DNA from: an uncultured Leptolyngbya sp.
GTDB taxonomy: Bacteria > Cyanobacteriota > Cyanobacteriia > Phormidesmidales > Phormidesmidaceae
Length of the DNA: 8,630 nt
Direction of reading: 5' to 3'
Assembly: GCA_937899365.1 (NCBI GenBank)
Contig: CALBPH010000661.1
Coordinates: 1-8,630, forward strand
Shown here one piece after another: positions 5,769-8,630 of this stretch (position 1 is the first letter of the stretch; each line of letters starts with the position of its first letter). The notes under the pieces were generated by a model. That model was not told where the DNA came from. It saw only the letters and a program-made list of their open reading frames with translations, and made no database searches. A program made the position numbers and the translations under genes.

Positions 5769-6289
5769 TGGTTCAGAAGGTTTGCAGCAACCTCCTGAGG
5801 ATTGAACTTTGGGACAGACGCCTCCCGCACTCGGTCCACCTCAGCCCGTACCGTGGGGTGCAAATCCTCATAGGTCATCTGACTGGCCATAGCTGCTACT
5901 ACCTGCTCACCTGCCGTCAGCCGCTGCACAGCCATCTTAGAAGCCTTCAGATACAGCATTTCCATATCTAAATCCTCGGCTGGGTCCACATTCACCGGCT
6001 CCGGTTCCACCTGGCTCAGCTCACCACCATCCGATACCGCCAGCGCTGACTCAATCGCCTTATGAATATCAAATTCCTCAATCTTGCCCCCATCAACTAC
6101 GTGCTGACGTAGTAACCGAATAGAATTTGCCTGACCTTCTGTGAGAAACGCTTTACCATCAGAATCCTTCTCAGCCTTGATTCCCAAGTGCTTTAGGTAA
6201 GAGTAATAAGCATCCTTTTTAATACCTAATTGGTCCTGCAGGATATTCGGGCGAATCTGCTGTTCAACGGTAGATTTCTGGTCGGTCAT
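5735..6289 (-). CDS. Putative DNA-binding protein upstream of AAA-like gene
   Basis: The 184-residue product begins MTDQKSTVEQQI. Residues about 14-65 look like a helix-turn-helix, MerR-like domain: an LGIKKDAYYSYLKHLGI turn, then GKAFLTEGQANSIRLL. An acidic linker (about 90-112) joins it to a helical C-terminal region that ends in a Gln-rich helix. I recognise no named family. The ATG at 6289 is preferred because the domain begins soon after it; an in-frame ATG at 6319 would add ten residues, and neither has a clear ribosome site. The stop overlaps the next gene by 34 bases, so the two are probably co-translated and act together, possibly tethering DNA to the membrane. An inverted repeat (6383-6410) lies upstream. 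Confidence 0.6.
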   Translation of the reverse strand: MTDQKSTVEQQIRPNILQDQLGIKKDAYYSYLKHLGIKAEKDSDGKAFLTEGQANSIRLLRQHVVDGGKIEEFDIHKAIESALAVSDGGELSQVEPEPVNVDPAEDLDMEMLYLKASKMAVQRLTAGEQVVAAMASQMTYEDLHPTVRAEVDRVREASVPKFNPQEVAANLLNQCRQQMAEVAA

Positions 6290-6382
6290 GAGAAATATTT
6301 TTTTATTTGCAGCTCCCATATTATGGAAGACACAGAAAAAAAATTTTTACGGGGTTTTTCTGGTCTTCGGGTAAAGATTTGG

Positions 6383-6410
6383 CTAACTTACCAGAAACAA
6401 TAGAAGTTAG
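6383..6410. promoter_or_regulatory. 7-bp inverted repeat, possible operator
   Basis: CTAACTT (6383-6389) and AAGTTAG (6404-6410) are perfect inverse arms with 14 bases between, about 95-120 bases upstream of the ATG at 6289. On the minus strand a TTGTTT and a TCTTTA spaced 17 bases apart overlap it and could be a weak promoter. Binding by the downstream gene's own helix-turn-helix product is possible but untested. Confidence 0.3.
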
Positions 6411-6429
6411 TATGTCCATTGTCAGATTC

Positions 6430-6472
6430 AACAAACCCATCAGCAATCTATCAGTATGCTGATGGGTTTGTT
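6430..6472 (-). terminator. Strong hairpin terminator of the rep/HNH operon
   Basis: AACAAACCCATCAGC (6430-6444) and GCTGATGGGTTTGTT (6458-6472) pair perfectly over 15 bp around a 13-base loop. It lies 13 bases beyond the stop of the 6910-6485 gene and separates that operon from the 6289 gene. The T tract is short and interrupted on the minus strand, but the stem is long enough to serve as terminator or 3' end stabiliser. Confidence 0.65.
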
Positions 6473-6484
6473 CTGGGGGAAATC

Positions 6485-6910
6485 TTATAGACTCATCTGA
6501 ATAGGAACAGAATTGCTATTAGCTAATAACGTTTGAGCCAATTTAGAGGGTTTCTTTTTACCCTCAATTACAAACTCAAGGATCTCCAGCGCTGGGCGGT
6601 TTTCGGTCAGCATTCTATTTACACCCGAAACCTTTGAAGTCTTTACGTACTCACTAACTCGCCCCTTTGGGCTATCCCATTTGTAGATATAGCTAACGCT
6701 GGGCTTCTTCCGTTTCTTATTTCCGGTTCTTGTCTCTAACCACCCGCTAGCGCTTCCTTTCGGGCGGTGCTTACGGACTCTAGGTTTAGTGTTGTCCGCA
6801 GCTGCCGATGGCTCTATAGGTGAGGGTTGGTCTCCCCCAGAACAGGGTCGATTAATTTCATAGGGTTCGACCTGGGCCAGGGCTGATAGTTGGGTGCCGG
6901 AATATCGCAT
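6485..6910 (-). CDS. Small basic protein of a cyanobacterial type, unknown function
   Basis: The 141-residue product has a low-complexity N-terminal half (Pro, Ser, Ala) followed by a basic core at about 45-113. The core contains RPKGSASGWLETRTGNKKRKKPSVSYIY (split here at GW), then KWDSPKGRVSEYVKTSKV and a closing EILEFV. I recall similar K/R-, Y- and G-rich cores in small cyanobacterial proteins but no assigned function; the composition would suit nucleic-acid binding. Its ATG overlaps the stop of the HNH gene as TAATG, so translation is coupled. It is the last gene before the terminator at 6430-6472. Confidence 0.6.
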   Translation of the reverse strand: MRYSGTQLSALAQVEPYEINRPCSGGDQPSPIEPSAAADNTKPRVRKHRPKGSASGWLETRTGNKKRKKPSVSYIYKWDSPKGRVSEYVKTSKVSGVNRMLTENRPALEILEFVIEGKKKPSKLAQTLLANSNSVPIQMSL

Positions 6911-7299
6911 TACAAGCCCTCAATCCTGAGCTGGCCTGCTCGTTCTGCTTTGAGTGCTCGTTTCAGCCCCATTTGCTTGAGGTCATACCGGGCATGACAG
7001 GGGGTACACCAGGCACGAAGATTGTTGCGATCGCAATTCTGCGGGTTATGGTCGAGGTGAGCCACGGTCAATTTGAACCGGTGCGGTCTGGCTATCTTCA
7101 CCCGTTCATAGTCGGACTCTTCCCAGCTCCACCAGTAGGGCTCCCAGTAGCTGGGCAAGCGCTGGTATAGCTCATCAAAGGTTTCCTCTGGTCGTCGGCA
7201 GGGTCGGCCACAGGCTTTACACTGCCAGTCCGCATCGTTCTTGATCGCCAATGCGATCTCATCCCAATCACTGGGATACAGACTCCTATCCATGGGCAT
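6910..7299 (-). CDS. HNH endonuclease
   Basis: The 129-residue product has an HNH nuclease fold. A zinc-type knuckle is formed by Cys27/Cys30 (CKAC) and Cys98/Cys101 (CTPCH). The catalytic core is VAHLDHNPQN (79-88) with His81 and Asp83-His84, the N-loop Asn92-Asn93, and His102. The spacing between the two CxxC pairs is larger than in the shortest HNH proteins because of a Trp-rich insert (YWEPYWWSW, 51-59). HNH enzymes cut DNA with a divalent metal; the target here is unknown. The ATG at 7299 is well placed: GGAGAG lies eight bases upstream within the end of the replication-type gene; Met3 is an alternative. It is the middle gene of a tight three-gene operon, so it may help plasmid replication, transfer or homing rather than act as restriction enzyme. 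Confidence 0.85.
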   Translation of the reverse strand: MPMDRSLYPSDWDEIALAIKNDADWQCKACGRPCRRPEETFDELYQRLPSYWEPYWWSWEESDYERVKIARPHRFKLTVAHLDHNPQNCDRNNLRAWCTPCHARYDLKQMGLKRALKAERAGQLRIEGL

Positions 7300-7302
7300 G
7301 AT

Positions 7303-8319
7303 TTAGCTCTCCAGCAGGGGAACAGCTGTCGTTTCAATTGCCTCTATAGGGTGCTCAGCCTGGACCGTGATCGGCTGCAGCTGGGCCTCTAACTCCTCCC
7401 ACCTTTGTCGCCGCAGCTGCTCAAACGGAATCCAATGCTCATCAATCGTCAGAACCATAATCGTCTTATCCTGACGCTGCGATGCCTTCACCAGGCCACG
7501 TTTATAGGCTTCGTCGTACCATTCCCGCCAGTCGCTACAAGTGACTTGATTAACAGGTCTCCAGTCGTCCTCGATGGCACGGGTTAGATACCGGGTGGGA
7601 TGCTTAACGGTTAACTGTTTTTCCTCCAAGCAAGCGATCGCGGTCTCCACGCGATCGGGCCATTGCTCTACGACTTGCCGCAGCTTCCGGTCATTCACAT
7701 TCACTCCAAATTTTTCCGCTGACTGGAGAATTGGCGGCGTAAAGTCGTCTTTTACTGGGTTACTTGCTTCGTTGGGATGACCTGAATTTTGATCATGAAG
7801 CGTAGTCCGATCTTCTCCATGCTCAGACTCACCACCACCTACACTTTCCTGACCTGCTGAGCCTGTGTAGGTAGTTGTAAAAGAGTTGTTTAAAGATGTA
7901 GGGGCACAGACCTCTTTGTTATCTACTGTTACAGGCTGCGACTGTCTCAGATCCGAGACTGACTGTCTCAGATCCGAGACTGACTGTCTCAGATCCGAGA
8001 CTGACTGTCTCTCATCAGAGACACCTGTCTCTGGCTGTGTACATTCATTTGTACTAATGGCTGTTAGCTCAACTGAGCCAATGATTTTTTCTTCAATCGA
8101 TCCATCCGCAACCAGGGCCGCTTTCGCTTTGTAGAAAGTGCTGCGGGGGATTTCCCAGTCACGGCAAAACTGAGAAACGTTATCGATGCGCCAGGCCCAT
8201 CCCGGTTTTCTGTGCGCCAATATCAAATGATGCAGGTATCCTTTAGGGGTGTAGTCACCTTTTTCCCAATGCACCTTTACCTCGGCTGGGGTTAGCCGAA
8301 GGTGGGATTTATGTGTCAT
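7303..8319 (-). CDS. Winged-helix replication initiator-like protein with internal repeats
   Basis: The 338-residue product has an N-terminal winged helix-turn-helix at about 22-85: YTPKGYLHHLILAHR, then DNVSQFCRDWEIPRSTFYKAK and LVADGSIEEK. A Ser/Gln/Thr-rich linker (about 88-190) carries the heptapeptide SVSDLRQ three times plus a degenerate copy (about 99-127). A C-terminal helical domain (195-255) reads PPILQSAEKFGVNVN and ends in KHPTRYLTRAIEDDWRP, like DnaD-type or primosome helicase-loader modules. This order, DNA-binding domain, repeat-encoding linker, loader-like domain, parallels phage lambda O, whose origin lies inside its gene. The assignment to replication is inference, since the protein could instead be a phage-like regulator. 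The ATG at 8319 has only a weak GAG upstream, and its leader is opposed by a possible antisense RNA. Confidence 0.65.
   Translation of the reverse strand: MTHKSHLRLTPAEVKVHWEKGDYTPKGYLHHLILAHRKPGWAWRIDNVSQFCRDWEIPRSTFYKAKAALVADGSIEEKIIGSVELTAISTNECTQPETGVSDERQSVSDLRQSVSDLRQSVSDLRQSQPVTVDNKEVCAPTSLNNSFTTTYTGSAGQESVGGGESEHGEDRTTLHDQNSGHPNEASNPVKDDFTPPILQSAEKFGVNVNDRKLRQVVEQWPDRVETAIACLEEKQLTVKHPTRYLTRAIEDDWRPVNQVTCSDWREWYDEAYKRGLVKASQRQDKTIMVLTIDEHWIPFEQLRRQRWEELEAQLQPITVQAEHPIEAIETTAVPLLES
7940..8036. repeat. Tandem 21-bp iterons inside the replication-type gene
   Basis: Three identical 21-bp units stand head to tail at 7940-7960, 7961-7981 and 7982-8002. A fourth at 8003-8023 differs at four positions, and a half copy (GTCTC) follows at 8027-8031. 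Each perfect unit contains the near-palindrome GTCTCAGATCCGAGAC. The degenerate unit keeps the symmetry with different bases (GTCTCT...AGAGAC), so the inverted arms appear to be selected at DNA level. The 21-bp period sets each site on the same face of the helix, as in plasmid and lambda iterons. An AT-richer stretch follows at about 7860-7935. Confidence 0.85.
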
Positions 8320-8322
8320 AAT
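8317..8322 (+). promoter_or_regulatory. Extended -10 promoter opposing the rep-like gene
   Basis: CATAAT with TG one base upstream (TGTCATAAT, 8314-8322) forms an extended -10 element on the plus strand, directly over the start codon of the minus-strand rep-like gene. The -35 region is poor, which extended -10 promoters tolerate. It would start a transcript near 8329. Confidence 0.3.
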
Positions 8323-8328
8323 TAACTC

Positions 8329-8381
8329 AACAAATTTTGTTTTCGAAATTAGACCCGGAGCCTGCCAGCTCTGGGTTTTTT
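8329..8381 (+). ncRNA. Candidate antisense RNA to the rep-like leader
   Basis: A transcript from the extended -10 at 8317-8322 to the terminator T run at 8381 would be about 53 bases. It would be fully complementary to the untranslated leader of the 8319-7303 gene and consist mainly of one hairpin. Small counter-transcribed RNAs of this size and placement control copy number in many plasmids. The evidence is the position of the terminator, which has no plus-strand gene to serve. Confidence 0.35.
8353..8381 (+). terminator. Rho-independent terminator on plus strand
   Basis: ACCCGGAGC (8353-8361) and GCTCTGGGT (8368-8376) form a 9-bp stem with one G-U pair and a six-base loop, followed by six T residues (8376-8381). 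Polarity is clear: read on the minus strand the G-U becomes an A-C mismatch and the T run is lost. No plus-strand protein gene precedes it. Confidence 0.7.
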
Positions 8382-8420
8382 GCTATTTCTGTGTATTCTG
8401 CGATACGTGGATGTACGTAA

Positions 8421-8630
8421 CTAGCGCACAGCCTGATCGGTGGTATCGGTCCACCGAATAATGATTTCACCTCCTAGTGCTTGAATGACTTCTTCCAAAT
8501 TACCGAAGATTCGCCCTCTAGGATCGTCAAAAACCTTGGCAAGGCGACTCGTATACTGACTGGGCGGTTTTCCGCTGCCATCCATCTCAGCAAGGATTTT
8601 TGCTAAGGCATACTTGGTCAAGTCACGCTG
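8421..8630 (-). CDS. Partial gene, C-terminal part of small putative regulator
   Basis: The frame is open to the window edge and ends with TAG at 8421-8423, giving the last 69 residues of a protein whose start is not in the window. A TTG at 8621 is possible but unnecessary, as the frame reads on as QRD before it. The visible part reads LTKYALAKILAEMDGSGKPP, then SRLAKVFDDPRGRIFGNLEEVIQALGG and EIIIRW. The pattern of helices and the closing 'NLEEVIQALGG' recall small cyanobacterial XRE-like or antitoxin-like proteins, but this is a weak impression. It lies upstream of the rep-like gene on the same strand. Confidence 0.6.
   Translation of the reverse strand, partial: QRDLTKYALAKILAEMDGSGKPPSQYTSRLAKVFDDPRGRIFGNLEEVIQALGGEIIIRWTDTTDQAVR

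Noticed and set aside
6743..6756. Third copy of the GGCCCGCTAGC element
   Set aside because: Only CCCGCTAGCGCT matches copy A, it lies inside a coding gene, and neither CTTTCAGAT nor ACTAACC is present at the right spacing.
6973..7170. Plus-strand 65-residue ORF opposite the HNH gene
   Set aside because: The HNH motifs on the other strand are unambiguous and the ORF has no recognisable sequence or ribosome site.
7940..8036. CRISPR array
   Set aside because: The 21-bp units are directly adjacent with no unique spacers and lie inside a coding gene.
7886..8134. Plus-strand 82-residue ORF with repeated CLRSETD
   Set aside because: It is the antisense reading of the iteron array within the rep-like gene; the repetition comes from the DNA repeats and it has no ribosome site.

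Overview
The window looks like part of a cyanobacterial replicon, most likely a plasmid. Three things point to cyanobacteria. There are five copies of the cyanobacterial repeat HIP1 (GCGATCGC at 1747, 2683, 5353, 7027 and 7634). One protein ends in the largely cyanobacterial Mo-nitro_C domain. The ParB-like protein has the divergent central region I associate with cyanobacterial plasmids. The plasmid reading rests on a ParB gene, a winged-helix replication-type gene carrying internal iteron-like repeats, and several small accessory genes. No chromosomal housekeeping gene is present and I cannot name a species.

Layout. 1-558 has no long gene. It holds a structured repeat (copy A), a minus-strand terminator, a pair of 19-bp direct repeats and one possible 54-residue ORF. 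559-1470 (minus) is parB. 1471-1685 holds copy B of the structured repeat inside a long hairpin, with a possible plus-strand promoter. 1686-2711 (minus) is a YdjM-type membrane hydrolase with a good promoter and an operator-like set of CAGTAC sites. 2924-4852 is the only block on the plus strand: a small membrane peptide, an ECF-like sigma factor and, overlapping it, a membrane protein made of a duplicated helical unit, a hydrophobic hairpin and Mo-nitro_C. 4905-6289 (minus) is a translationally overlapping pair: a putative DNA-binding protein and a membrane-anchored AAA-like protein that has lost its Walker residues. 6485-8319 (minus) is a compact three-gene operon: replication-type protein, HNH nuclease, small basic protein. 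It is closed by a strong 15-bp hairpin. 8421-8630 (minus) is the end of a gene cut by the window edge.

How the parts may work together (inference). The 8319-7303 protein could initiate replication at the GTCTC/GAGAC repeats inside its own gene, as lambda O does. A roughly 53-nt antisense RNA may control it. ParB could handle segregation, but its ParA partner and parS are not identified here. The plus-strand sigma/Mo-nitro_C pair looks like a self-contained regulatory module: a sigma factor co-translated with a membrane protein whose conserved Cys/His-rich domain could bind metal or sense redox state.

The most notable items are the in-gene iterons, the sigma/Mo-nitro_C module, the twice-occurring structured element flanking parB, and the degenerate AAA pair. 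All functional readings come from sequence inspection without database searches.
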